The notes under the pieces are model-generated. The model was not told the origin of the DNA and made no database searches. It was given only the letters and a program-made list of their open reading frames with translations. Of a stretch of DNA of 64,000 nucleotides, positions 42,015 to 50,585 are shown piece after piece. The DNA is from Hymenobacter translucens (GTDB lineage Bacteria > Bacteroidota > Bacteroidia > Cytophagales > Hymenobacteraceae), in NCBI RefSeq assembly GCF_020685205.1, contig NZ_JAJERB010000004.1, positions 310,001 through 374,000 on the forward strand, in the 5' to 3' direction. Position 1 is the stretch's first letter. Each line of letters starts with the position of its first letter. Made by a program: the position numbers and the translations under genes.

Positions 42015-44660
42015 ATGAAGATTATTGACCTCCGCGCCATGCGCGGGCCCAGCTACTGGTCTGTCAAGCACAATAAACTCATTGTGATGAAGGTCGACCT
42101 GGAAGACTACGCCGACCAGTGGTCCAACGCGGTGCCCGGTTTCGCCGGCCGCCTTACCAAGCTGTTTCCCGACCTCGGCAAAAGTCAGAACAACACCGAA
42201 TCCACCAAGCAGTCGGCCAAGCATCCGCCGCTGACCAAAGAGCAGCTCGCCGACGGCGAGCCCCTGGGCCACGTTATTCAGCACGTTGCCCTGGAGCTGC
42301 AGCGCATGGCTGGCATGCCGGTGTACTGGGGCAAATCATACCCGGCCCGGGAAGAAGGAGTAGAGTTTGTGGTGTTTGCCTATCAGGAGGAGCGGGCCGG
42401 CCGCCGGGCCGCTGAGGCCGCCGTGGAAATCGTGGAGTCTCTCTGCACCAAGCAGAAAATCGACGTCCGGCCCATCATTGATGAGCTGCACGAAATCCGG
42501 GAAGACGAGTTCTTTGGCCCCAGCACCTGGAGCATCGTGGCCGAAGCAGCCTCCCGCAACATTCCCTACATTCAGCTCAAGAACAGCTCCATCATCCAGC
42601 TGGGCTACGGCTGCAACCAGAAGCGCATCTGGGCCACCACGACGTCGTACACGTCGCACGCCGGGGTCGAAATTGCGGGCAATAAAAACCGCACCAAGGC
42701 TATGCTCAAGGATGCCGGCGTACCGGTTCCGCGCGGTACCACGGTGTACTCGCCGGAAGGCCTGCGCGACGCCATCGAGGAACTGGGCTTTCCCATCGTC
42801 ACCAAACCCCTCGACGGCAACCACGGCAAGGGGGCCGGCATCAATATCACCAACTGGAAAGACGCCCTGGCCGGCTTCAAGGCCGCCCAGGTGTACTCCG
42901 ATGCCGTCATTGTCGAGCAGTTTATCGAAGGCTTCGACTTCCGCCTGCTGGTGGTAAACGGCAAGCTCGTAGCGGCTGCCAAGCGCACTCCGGCCGCCGT
43001 TACCGGCGACGGCAAACGCTCGATTCAGGAGCTGATTGACGAAATCAACAAGGACCCGCGCCGCGGTGTGGGCCACGAAAAGGAGCTGACCCGCATCAAG
43101 GCCGACAAACACACGATGGCCATCCTGAAAGGCCGGGAGCTGACGCTGAAGTCGGTGCTGCCGGCCGGGGAGACGCTGTACCTGAAAAGCACCGCCAACA
43201 TCAGCACCGGCGGCACGGCTACCGACGTCACCGACCTGGTAGATCCCTACAATGTGCTGCTGGCCGAGCGCGTGGCCGGCATCGTGGGCCTCGACATCTG
43301 CGGCATCGACCTGCTGACCACCGACATTGCCATTCCCCTGAACAAGACCCGGGGCGCGGTGATTGAGGTCAACGCGGCCCCCGGCTTCCGGATGCACGTG
43401 GCGCCCACCGAGGGACTGCCCCGCAACGTGGCCGCGCCCGTGGTGGACATGCTGTTCCCGCCTGGCTCCACGAGCCGTATTCCCATCATCGCCATTACGG
43501 GCACCAACGGCAAAACCACCACCACCCGCATGATTGCGCACATGGTGGCCGCCCAGGGCTACAAGGTCGGCTTCACGACCACCGACGGCATCTACATTCA
43601 GGGCGAGCAGCTCGAGAAAGGCGACTGCACCGGCGGGCAAAGCGCCGAGTTCGTGCTCAAGGACCCCACTATCAACTACGCCGTGCTGGAAACGGCCCGG
43701 GGCGGTATGCTGCGGTCGGGTCTGGGCTTTCACACCTGCGATATTGCCGTGGTGACCAACGTAGCGGCCGACCACCTCGGCCTGCGCGACATTCACACGG
43801 TCGAGGAAATGGCGGCCGTGAAAGGTGTGGTGCCCCGCACCGTGCGCAAGAACGGCTGGGCCGTGCTCAATGCTGATGACGACCTGGTGTACGCCATGGC
43901 CAAGAACCTCGACTGCAAAGTGGCGTTCTTCAGTATGGATGAGAAGAACCCCCGCATCCTCGACCACGTGGAGCAGGGCGGCGTAGCGGCGGTGTACGAG
44001 GAAGGCTACGTCACCATCTACAAGAACAGCTACAAGCTGCGCATCGACCGGGCTGCCGAGTTTCCGATTACGTTCGGGGGGCGCGCGACCTTCAACATCG
44101 AGAACTCCCTGGCGGCGGCGCTGGCCGGCTACCTGGCCGGGTTCGGGCGCGACGAAATCAAGATGGCCCTGCGCACCTTCATTCCCTCGTCGTCGAAGAC
44201 GCCGGGCCGCATGAACGTGTACAAGTTTCCGCAGTTCGAAGTCATTGTCGACTACGCCCACAATACAGCCGGCATCGAGAAGTTTGCCGAGTTCATGGAG
44301 AACACGCCCGCCACGTACAAGGTGGGCATCGTATCGGGCCTGGGCGACCGCCGCGACGAGGACACCATCAGCTTTGCCCGCATCTGCGGCCGCATCTTCG
44401 ACGAAGTCGTGCTGCGGCAGGACCGCGACCTGCGCGGCAAGTCAGCCAAGGAAATTGCGGGTCTGATGACCAAGGGCCTGCGCAAAGACAAGGAGGACGT
44501 CAAGATCACCGAAATCGAGCGGGAGACTGACGCCATCGACTACGTGCTGCAGAATGCGCAGCCGGGCTCGGTTATCACGATCCTGACCGAGAACATCAGC
44601 GAAACGACCAAGAAGCTCGAAGCCTACGAAGCGTCCCTGATGGAGTCGACCACGGCCTAG
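42015..44660 (+). CDS. cphA: cyanophycin synthetase
   Basis: 881 aa from ATG 42015 (MKIIDLRAMRGPSYWS); an open frame further upstream crosses a terminator and is rejected. Polymerises aspartate and arginine into cyanophycin, a nitrogen-storage peptide. N-terminal domain (residues 1-190), ATP-grasp domain (about 215-480, LGYGCNQKRIWATTTSYTSHAGVEIAGNK, TKPLDGNHGKGAGINI, EQFIEGFDFRLLVVNGKL, GIDLLTTDI), and Mur-ligase domain (from about 490; P-loop GTNGKTTTTR; DYAHNTAGIEKF; VSGLGDRRDED). Length matches CphA1. No cyanophycinase or isoaspartyl dipeptidase is present in the window. Confidence 0.95.
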   Translation: MKIIDLRAMRGPSYWSVKHNKLIVMKVDLEDYADQWSNAVPGFAGRLTKLFPDLGKSQNNTESTKQSAKHPPLTKEQLADGEPLGHVIQHVALELQRMAGMPVYWGKSYPAREEGVEFVVFAYQEERAGRRAAEAAVEIVESLCTKQKIDVRPIIDELHEIREDEFFGPSTWSIVAEAASRNIPYIQLKNSSIIQLGYGCNQKRIWATTTSYTSHAGVEIAGNKNRTKAMLKDAGVPVPRGTTVYSPEGLRDAIEELGFPIVTKPLDGNHGKGAGINITNWKDALAGFKAAQVYSDAVIVEQFIEGFDFRLLVVNGKLVAAAKRTPAAVTGDGKRSIQELIDEINKDPRRGVGHEKELTRIKADKHTMAILKGRELTLKSVLPAGETLYLKSTANISTGGTATDVTDLVDPYNVLLAERVAGIVGLDICGIDLLTTDIAIPLNKTRGAVIEVNAAPGFRMHVAPTEGLPRNVAAPVVDMLFPPGSTSRIPIIAITGTNGKTTTTRMIAHMVAAQGYKVGFTTTDGIYIQGEQLEKGDCTGGQSAEFVLKDPTINYAVLETARGGMLRSGLGFHTCDIAVVTNVAADHLGLRDIHTVEEMAAVKGVVPRTVRKNGWAVLNADDDLVYAMAKNLDCKVAFFSMDEKNPRILDHVEQGGVAAVYEEGYVTIYKNSYKLRIDRAAEFPITFGGRATFNIENSLAAALAGYLAGFGRDEIKMALRTFIPSSSKTPGRMNVYKFPQFEVIVDYAHNTAGIEKFAEFMENTPATYKVGIVSGLGDRRDEDTISFARICGRIFDEVVLRQDRDLRGKSAKEIAGLMTKGLRKDKEDVKITEIERETDAIDYVLQNAQPGSVITILTENISETTKKLEAYEASLMESTTA

Positions 44661-44680
44661 CGGCGCAACCCAATTCGCAT

Positions 44681-44714
44681 AAAAAAGGCCCCGCTGTGCA
44701 GCGGGGCCTTTTTT
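44681..44714. terminator. bidirectional intrinsic terminator
   Basis: GGCCCCGCT / AGCGGGGCC stem with loop GTGC, A6 on the left and T6 on the right. It separates the convergent cphA and coiled-coil genes. Confidence 0.85.
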
Positions 44715-44738
44715 GTCGATGTCCGGGAAGACTAAGCC

Positions 44739-45686
44739 TTACTTCAGCGTAAAGGTGGTTTTGCCGATCATCACGCCCTCGGCGTACAGCTCCACGGTGT
44801 GCAGGCCGGTTTTGTAGGTGGCGCCCTTGGCGTACACGAACTGCACGGGCTGGCGGGTGTTGTCGAACACGAGGTCCTGCTTGGCGGTGTAGAAGGCCTC
44901 GGAGCCGTCAATCATGAAGGTGCCGCCCCCGGTGCTCAGGTTGTACAGGGCCGCGCCGTCGGGCTCGATCAGGCGCATCATGATCTGCTTGGTTTCCTTG
45001 GGTGCCACGTCATTGCGGGCCAGGTTAAAGCTCACCTTGACTTTCTCGACGCGCTTGGCTTTAAACTCGTTCTCGTCGTCGTCCTTCTCCTTGTTTTTGG
45101 AGGTAACGATGCCCACGCGGATGTTCTCGGCCTGGAGGCGGGAAGCCACCGTCACTTTCTCCTGCAGCTCCTGGTTGGTGCGGGCGATGGTGCTGATGGT
45201 GTCGGTGAGCTTGTTCTGGCGCTGCTTGAGCGTGGTCGTCTCGGTGTAGAGCGTCTCGTTGTCGCGCTTGAGCTGAGCAATTTCGTCGTCCTTCTTGCGG
45301 AGCTGGCCTTCGAGGTTGGAGGCCCGCTGCTGGAAGCGCTTCTGGTCGGCAATGGTGAAGCTGCCGGCTTTAAAGGAGCGCAGGCGCAGCAGGTCGGCGT
45401 TGATGGAGGCAATCCGGGCTTCCAGGGAGTCGTTGGCCAGACCCATGGTCTGCACCTCCTGGCTTTGGCGCTCGAAGTCGGCCTTCAGGGCTTCGTACTG
45501 GCGGATCTGCTCTTCCAGCTTCACGTCCTTTTCCTTGACTTCGGTGGTGAGCTGCTCATTCTGCTTGGCTTTCTGCTGGTTCATGTAGAAAAGCAGGCCG
45601 TTGATACCCAGCAAAACCAGAATCAGGGCTACGCTCAGCAGCACCCGATTATTATTCCGGGGAGCGGGGGTCTCGTTTTGTTCCAT
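44739..45686 (-). CDS. membrane-anchored coiled-coil protein
   Basis: 315 aa, ATG 45686. Cytoplasmic N-terminus, one membrane helix (VLLSVALILVLLGINGLLFYM, about 15-35), a long coiled coil (about 40-190, with QLTTEVKEKDVKLEEQIRQYEALKADFERQ) and a C-terminal beta-rich domain (RVEKVKVSFNLARNDVAPKETKQIMMRLIEPDG ... TTFTLK). The domain is exposed on the far side of the membrane. Possibly an envelope scaffolding protein; the family is common in Bacteroidota as a hypothetical protein. Confidence 0.85.
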   Translation of the reverse strand: MEQNETPAPRNNNRVLLSVALILVLLGINGLLFYMNQQKAKQNEQLTTEVKEKDVKLEEQIRQYEALKADFERQSQEVQTMGLANDSLEARIASINADLLRLRSFKAGSFTIADQKRFQQRASNLEGQLRKKDDEIAQLKRDNETLYTETTTLKQRQNKLTDTISTIARTNQELQEKVTVASRLQAENIRVGIVTSKNKEKDDDENEFKAKRVEKVKVSFNLARNDVAPKETKQIMMRLIEPDGAALYNLSTGGGTFMIDGSEAFYTAKQDLVFDNTRQPVQFVYAKGATYKTGLHTVELYAEGVMIGKTTFTLK

Positions 45687-45800
45687 TGCAGAAGGTGATT
45701 AAGTGGGTTGCCGGGTGGAAGTGGCAGGAAAGTTACCTTTACTCACAAAAATAAAGGGATTGGTTGCCCGGGCAAGTTTAGCGGAAAATACTCCATCAGC

Positions 45801-46406
45801 ATGAAAACGGATTTAGAGCTCAACGAAACATACTGGCGGCAGCGCTACGCCCAGGGGCGCACGGGTTGGGATACGGGCGCCATAACGCCGCCGTTACGGG
45901 ATTATTTCGATCAGCTGGGTGAACCCGACAGCCGCCGGATTCTGATTCCCGGGGCCGGCCGGGCCTACGAGGCTGAGTACCTGCATCATCGGGGCTGGCC
46001 CGAGGTGTACGTGGCGGACGTGGCACCGGAAGCACTGCACGACCTGCAGCAGCGCGTACCCGGCTTCCCGGCCGGCCACCTGCTGCTGGCCGATTTTTTC
46101 GAGCTGCCCGCCGAGCCTTCTTTTGATCTGATTGTGGAGCAGACTTTTTTCTGCGCCCTCGACCCGGCCCTGCGGCCCACCTACGCCCGCAAGTGTGCCG
46201 AGCTGCTGCGCCCCGGCGGCACCCTCATGGGTTTGCTGTTCGATACCGATTTCGGGCCGGGCGCTGAGCCGCCCTTCGGGGGCACCCGCGACGAGTACCG
46301 CGCGTACTTCGAGCCCTGCTTTACCTTTGTGCACTTCGAAACTGCCCACAACTCTATCCCACCCCGGCAGGGGCGGGAGCTGTTTATCTGCCTGCGCCGG
46401 AAATAG
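45801..46406 (+). CDS. TPMT-family SAM-dependent methyltransferase
   Basis: 201 aa from ATG 45801 (MKTDLELNETYWRQRYAQGRTGWD). SAM-binding motif I is RRILIPGAGRAYEAEYLHHRGW, followed by VYVADVAPEALHDL (motif II) and FELPAEPSFDLIVEQTFFCALDPALRPTYARKCAELLRPGGTLMGLLFDTDF. The WDTGAITPPLRDYF opening and IPGAGRAYEA motif are those of the thiopurine methyltransferase (TPMT) family. Acts on an unknown small molecule or metal(loid). It lies 63 bp upstream of kdsA on the same strand. Confidence 0.9.
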   Translation: MKTDLELNETYWRQRYAQGRTGWDTGAITPPLRDYFDQLGEPDSRRILIPGAGRAYEAEYLHHRGWPEVYVADVAPEALHDLQQRVPGFPAGHLLLADFFELPAEPSFDLIVEQTFFCALDPALRPTYARKCAELLRPGGTLMGLLFDTDFGPGAEPPFGGTRDEYRAYFEPCFTFVHFETAHNSIPPRQGRELFICLRRK

Positions 46407-46469
46407 CGCCTGCCCACTTTTCTGGTTTCACCACTCATTCTCCGGGCCCGGCCCGAGGCTACTCATCCT

Positions 46470-47294
46470 ATGCTCACTACCCTGACTTCCGCCCTGCCCA
46501 ACTTCCACCATACCGACTCCGGCCAGTTCTTTCTGATGGCGGGTCCCTGCGTGATTGAGGGGGAGGACATGGCCCTGCGCATCGCCGAGCGGGTAAAAGA
46601 CATCACCGACCGGCTCCGGATTCCCTACATTTTCAAGGGCTCCTACCGCAAGGCCAACCGCAGCCGCCTCGACTCCTTTACCGGCATTGGCGACGAAACC
46701 GCGCTGCGCATCCTGCAGAAGGTAGGCCGCGAAATCGGGGTGGCGACTGTCACCGACATCCACGAGTCGGACGAGGCGGCGCTGGCGGCGGAATACGTGG
46801 ACGTGCTGCAGATTCCGGCTTTTCTGTGCCGGCAGACCGACCTGCTGATTGCCGCCGCGAAAACCGGCAAAGTCGTGAACGTGAAAAAAGGACAGTTCCT
46901 GAACGGCGAGGCCATGCAGTTTGCGGTGGACAAGGTCAGGCAGTCGGGCAATGAGCACGTGATTCTGACGGACCGCGGCAACTCCTTTGGCTACTCCGAC
47001 CTCGTGGTGGACTTCCGGAACCTGCCCGCCATGCGCGCTTTCGGCGTGCCGGTAGTGATGGACGTGACCCATTCCCTGCAGCGGCCCAACCAGGCCAGCG
47101 GCGTCACGGGCGGGCAGCCGGCCCTTATCGAAACCATCGCCAAAGCCGCCATTGCCGTAGGCGCCGACGGGCTGTTCATCGAAACCCACCCCACGCCGGC
47201 TACGGCCAAGTCGGACGGGGCCAATATGCTGGCCCTGGATAAGCTGGAAGACCTGCTGGTAAAGCTGACCCGGGTACGGGAAGCCATTCGCTAG
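46470..47294 (+). CDS. kdsA: 3-deoxy-8-phosphooctulonate synthase
   Basis: 274 aa, ATG 46470. Condenses phosphoenolpyruvate with arabinose-5-phosphate to make KDO-8-phosphate for lipopolysaccharide. TIM-barrel DAHP/KDO family: MAGPCVIEGEDMA, FKGSYRKANRSRLDSFTGIG, EYVDVLQIPAFLCRQTDLL, ILTDRGNSFGYSDLVVDFR, VTHSLQRPNQ and AVGADGLFIETHPTPATAKSDGANM. Confirms an LPS-type outer membrane. Confidence 0.97.
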   Translation: MLTTLTSALPNFHHTDSGQFFLMAGPCVIEGEDMALRIAERVKDITDRLRIPYIFKGSYRKANRSRLDSFTGIGDETALRILQKVGREIGVATVTDIHESDEAALAAEYVDVLQIPAFLCRQTDLLIAAAKTGKVVNVKKGQFLNGEAMQFAVDKVRQSGNEHVILTDRGNSFGYSDLVVDFRNLPAMRAFGVPVVMDVTHSLQRPNQASGVTGGQPALIETIAKAAIAVGADGLFIETHPTPATAKSDGANMLALDKLEDLLVKLTRVREAIR

Positions 47295-47381
47295 GGCCCC
47301 ACCCGGCGGCAAAGTCAAGCGCAGGGCTTAACCTTTAGGGGCAGGCGTCGTTTCAGTGGGGCATAACATAGATGTTCCGCA

Positions 47382-48212
47382 ATGAAACGACTCTTTCCTC
47401 TCTTCCTGTTTGCTTCCTCCCTCACGCTTACTGCTCCTGCCCAGGCCCAGCAGGTTGATTCGCCGTACAACCTGAGCTGGAAGGTGGACCTGCCGGTTAC
47501 GCTAGGTCTCACCGCTATCAGCAGCACCGGCCTGTACCTGAACCTGCAGAAGGAAGGACTGACGGATGCCGAGGCGCTGGCCCTGGACAAAAACAACGTC
47601 CCGAAATTCGACCGGTTCATAGCCGGTAACTACGATGAGGGCGCCCGCACGATTAGCGACTACCTGCTCATTGGCTCCGTAGCGGCCCCCCCGGCTCTGA
47701 TTGCGCTGAACCCCGGCTTCCGGGGCAACCGCGGGCAGCTGGCCGGACTGTTTGTGGAAACGATGGGCGTGACCACCTCCATCTTCACCATGAGCGTAGG
47801 CAACATCTACCGCTACCGGCCGCTGACGTACAGCTCGGAGCCCAAGATGAGCGAGCGGACCCGGGCCAACGCCACCAATTCGTTTTTTGCCGGGCACACC
47901 GCGGCAGCGGCTACGGGCACGTTCTTCACCGCCAAAATCTTCAACGACTTCTACCCCGATTCTCCAGCCCGCCCCTACGTATGGGCCGGGGCTGCCCTCG
48001 TACCTGCTGCCGTGGCATACTATCGGATTCAGGCCGGCAAGCATTTCCTGTCCGACAACATTGTCGGCTACACCGTGGGCGCGGCAGTCGGCATCGTGGT
48101 ACCGCAGCTGCACAAAACGGCCAGCCGGGCCGGCATTTCCTGCGTGCCCATGTCGGGCTACACGCCCAACGGCTATGCCTACAGCGGGCTTCACCTGACG
48201 AAGAGGCTTTAG
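47382..48212 (+). CDS. PAP2-superfamily membrane phosphatase
   Basis: 276 aa, ATG 47382. Signal peptide (LFLFASSLTLTAPAQAQ). PAP2 (phosphatidic-acid/vanadium peroxidase) motifs: IYRYRPLTY (P1, Arg-Pro), SFFAGHTAAAA (P2, with Ala instead of the usual Ser before GH) and YYRIQAGKHFLSDNIVGY (P3, Arg, His and Asp). Likely a periplasmic phosphatase of polyprenyl or lipid phosphates. Followed by a heptamer element 5 bp after its stop. Confidence 0.85.
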   Translation: MKRLFPLFLFASSLTLTAPAQAQQVDSPYNLSWKVDLPVTLGLTAISSTGLYLNLQKEGLTDAEALALDKNNVPKFDRFIAGNYDEGARTISDYLLIGSVAAPPALIALNPGFRGNRGQLAGLFVETMGVTTSIFTMSVGNIYRYRPLTYSSEPKMSERTRANATNSFFAGHTAAAATGTFFTAKIFNDFYPDSPARPYVWAGAALVPAAVAYYRIQAGKHFLSDNIVGYTVGAAVGIVVPQLHKTASRAGISCVPMSGYTPNGYAYSGLHLTKRL

Positions 48213-48217
48213 ATCCT

Positions 48218-48271
48218 AGTTGTCCGTTGCTGGTTGTCCGTTGTCAGAACGATCCTAACAACGGACAACTA
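48218..48271. repeat. heptamer inverted-repeat element B
   Basis: GTTGTCC-based arm, loop with AGAACGAT, and complementary ACAACGGACAACT arm. It closely matches the element at 2069-2136: one arm is almost identical, the loop is inverted. It lies 5 bp from the stop of each convergent neighbour. Confidence 0.75.
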
Positions 48272-48276
48272 CCTAG

Positions 48277-49059
48277 TTAGAATCGCAGCGTGAAGTGCTG
48301 CTTAGGCTGATTTTTCCGGAAGAACACCAGGCCTACGAAAAACAGGTCCACGGTCAGCATCACCTCGGGGTGCTGCCGGATCGTCTGCCAGGCCCGCTCC
48401 ATCTCCGCCGACCAATGAATGTCGTCGAGGACAAAGACGCTGCGCTCGGTGCGATAGGGGAGGCACTGCTCGAAGTAGCGCACGGTGGGCTCGTAGCGGT
48501 GGTTGCCGTCGAAAAAAGCAAAGTCGATCGGACCGGGAAGGGCAGCCAGGGCCGGAGTTAGCGTGTCGTCGAGGTTGCCTTCTACCAGGTCGATGTTCGG
48601 TAGGCCAAGCTTCCCGAACGTGTGGCGGGCCTGGGCGGCGGTAGCCGGGCAGCCTTCAAATGTAACCACCCGGGCCCCCGGGTTCGGTGACGCCAGGTAA
48701 GCAGTGGTCAGCCCCAGGGAAGTGCCCAGCTCCAGGATGGTAGCGGGCCGGAAGTGGTTAACGAGCCGAAACAGCAGCTGCCCGAACCGGGCCGGCTTGG
48801 CCGCGTGGCGGGCAATATCGCGGAGGCGACGCTGCCGGCCCGCTCCCAGGCGTGAACCCGCGCCAAAGTCACGGACCGTGATACTTTCCGGACTGCTGAG
48901 CAGCTCCCGGCGTCGGGCCTCAATGCCGTTGAAGGGGGCGAACTGCCCGTCGTGGTGGATTACGTCGTTGTAGAGCCCAAAAACGAACGGGGAATGCAGT
49001 CCATGTGCATTCCCCGAGCGGAGCCAAAACCGGAAGTAGCTGAAAACCTGGTAAAGCAA
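48277..49059 (-). CDS. class I SAM-dependent methyltransferase
   Basis: 260 aa, starting at TTG 49059 (LYQVFSYFRFWLRSGNAHGLHSPFVFGLYN); there is no ATG in a suitable place. The first 60 residues (AHGLHSPFVF) are typical of Bacteroidota members. SAM motif I is ATILELGTSLGLTTAYLASPNPGAR, with the acidic VTFEGCP, and PIDFAFFDGNHRYEPTVRYFEQCLPYRTERSVFVLDDIHWSAEM. It resembles the methyltransferase-24/O-methyltransferase subgroup. Substrate unknown. Convergent with the PAP2 gene. Confidence 0.88.
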   Translation of the reverse strand: MLYQVFSYFRFWLRSGNAHGLHSPFVFGLYNDVIHHDGQFAPFNGIEARRRELLSSPESITVRDFGAGSRLGAGRQRRLRDIARHAAKPARFGQLLFRLVNHFRPATILELGTSLGLTTAYLASPNPGARVVTFEGCPATAAQARHTFGKLGLPNIDLVEGNLDDTLTPALAALPGPIDFAFFDGNHRYEPTVRYFEQCLPYRTERSVFVLDDIHWSAEMERAWQTIRQHPEVMLTVDLFFVGLVFFRKNQPKQHFTLRF

Positions 49060-49078
49060 ATGACAGGACTTATGACGT

Positions 49079-49158
49079 AGGAATTAGGTCTTGGCAAGGG
49101 GCAGTCGGCAAGATTTCCCCTTGCTAAGACCTACGTCCCAAGGCCCCACGACCTAACC
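49079..49158. repeat. degenerate heptamer inverted-repeat element after apaG
   Basis: Left arm AGGTCTT GGCAAGG and right arm CCTTGCT AAGACCT are complementary, with further degenerate 7-bp steps outside them. The outer end reaches the apaG stop codon (49158). Confidence 0.5.
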
Positions 49159-49544
49159 TAATTCAAACGGTAGGGAACGACGAGGGTGAACTCGGGAATC
49201 TGGACGGTGAACTCGCGGCCGTCGACCACACGCTCCATCTGGTAGGTGCCCAGCATCTTGCCCAGCCCGGTTTTAAGGTTGCAGCCCGACACATACTGAT
49301 GCGACTGGCCGGGCTCCAGCACCGGCTGCTGACCGACCACGCCTTCGCCCTCTACCTCGCGTACCACGGCATTGGCATCGTGGATGTACCAGTGCCGGCG
49401 CAGAAGCTTGACAGTATACTCACTGTCGTTGCGAATATCAATTTTATAGGCAAAGACGTAGTGTTCCTGACCGGGGCTGGAATAGTCCGGCAGGTAGTTG
49501 GTCGTAACGCTGACAGTTACGCCCTGCGTAGTCGTCGTATTCAT
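49158..49544 (-). CDS. apaG: ApaG domain protein
   Basis: 128 aa, ATG 49544. Fibronectin-III-like fold; named for the gene first seen with apaH and linked to Co2+/Mg2+ tolerance in older work. Family signature: VKLLRRHWYIHDANA, EGEGVVGQQPVLEPGQSHQYVSGCNLKTGLGKMLGTYQMERV and a C-terminal PEFTLVVPYRLN. Divergent from ung. Precise role is not established. Confidence 0.93.
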   Translation of the reverse strand: MNTTTTQGVTVSVTTNYLPDYSSPGQEHYVFAYKIDIRNDSEYTVKLLRRHWYIHDANAVVREVEGEGVVGQQPVLEPGQSHQYVSGCNLKTGLGKMLGTYQMERVVDGREFTVQIPEFTLVVPYRLN

Positions 49545-49650
49545 TGCAGTAGTGCGGTGGTGCGTTTGACTAACAGTAGTCTACGAATTTTGGTTTATCT
49601 ACGCAGCCGGGGTAGCCCCCGATTTACCAACTCCCCAGAAATTCGCTTTT

Positions 49651-50313
49651 ATGCAGGTAAAGATAGAAGAAAGTTGGCGCCAGCAACTACAAAATGAGTT
49701 CGAAAAGCCCTATTTCAACGAGCTTATTTCCTTTGTCCGCAGCGAGTACGCCGCGGCTACGGTGTACCCACCCGGACCCAGTATTTTCCATGCCTTTGAC
49801 GCCTGTCCGTTCGACGCCGTCAAGGTCGTGATTCTGGGGCAGGATCCGTATCACGGTAAGGGGCAGGCCAATGGACTGGCTTTCTCGGTATCCGAAGCCG
49901 TGCGCACCCCGCCTTCGCTGCAGAACATCTTCAAGGAACTCAAGGCCGACCTCGGCATCGATACCCCGCCCCACGGCAACCTCGACCGGTGGGCCCGACA
50001 GGGCGTGCTGCTGCTCAATGCCACGCTCACGGTGCGGGCCTCGGAGCCCGGCTCCCACCAGAAGCGGGGCTGGGAGCAGTTCACCGACGCGGTTATTCAA
50101 AAAGTGTCCGACGAAAAGGAGCACGTCGTGTTCATCCTCTGGGGCGCCTACGCGCAGAAAAAGGGCGAAATCATCGATGCCAAAAAGCACCTTGTACTCA
50201 AAGCCGCTCATCCTTCGCCCTACGCCGCCGACAAAGGCTTCTTCGGCTCCCGCCCGTTCAGCAAAACCAACGCCTACCTGCAGGAGCACGGCCTCGAGCC
50301 GATTCAGTGGTAA
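49651..50313 (+). CDS. ung: uracil-DNA glycosylase
   Basis: 220 aa, ATG 49651. Removes uracil from DNA (base-excision repair). Family A motifs: catalytic Asp in VVILGQDPYHGKGQANGLAFSV and the His motif LKAAHPSPYAADKGFFGSRPFSKTN, with uracil-recognising Asn in GVLLLNATLTV. Length normal. Divergent from apaG with a 106-bp gap. Confidence 0.97.
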   Translation: MQVKIEESWRQQLQNEFEKPYFNELISFVRSEYAAATVYPPGPSIFHAFDACPFDAVKVVILGQDPYHGKGQANGLAFSVSEAVRTPPSLQNIFKELKADLGIDTPPHGNLDRWARQGVLLLNATLTVRASEPGSHQKRGWEQFTDAVIQKVSDEKEHVVFILWGAYAQKKGEIIDAKKHLVLKAAHPSPYAADKGFFGSRPFSKTNAYLQEHGLEPIQW

Positions 50314-50385
50314 AGTAATATCGAGTGCTTGGTGCTTCGTTCTTAGGGAACAGCACCGTCTCTAACTAAAGGGGGCCAAAAGACC

Positions 50386-50482
50386 GTCATTCCGAGCGGA
50401 GCCGAGAAATCTCGCGTGCTGATATTGGATTAGTAACTTCTGCGTCAGCACGCGAGATGCTTCGCCAGCGGTTCTGCATGAC
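50386..50482 (+). repeat. dispersed ~100-bp imperfect palindrome, copy 2
   Basis: Starts GTCATTCCGAGCGG and ends TCTGCATGAC. The internal stem ATCTCGCGTGCTGA / TCAGCACGCGAGAT is perfect over 14 bp, with loop core TTGGATTAGTAAC. Copy 1 is at 8221-8332 in the opposite orientation. Lies between the convergent ung and lepB genes. Confidence 0.8.
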
Positions 50483-50508
50483 CTCCAGGATACAGCATCA
50501 GTGGCACG

Positions 50509-50540
50509 AAAAAGCCCCGTCGGGATTCCGACGGGGCTTT
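50509..50540 (-). terminator. intrinsic terminator of lepB
   Basis: AAAGCCCCGTCGG / CCGACGGGGCTTT, loop GATT, followed on the minus strand by TTTTTC. 45 bp after the lepB stop. Confidence 0.85.
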
Positions 50541-50585
50541 GTGCTTCGAGAAAAAGCTAACAGCCTTTACGTAGTAGCCAACAGC

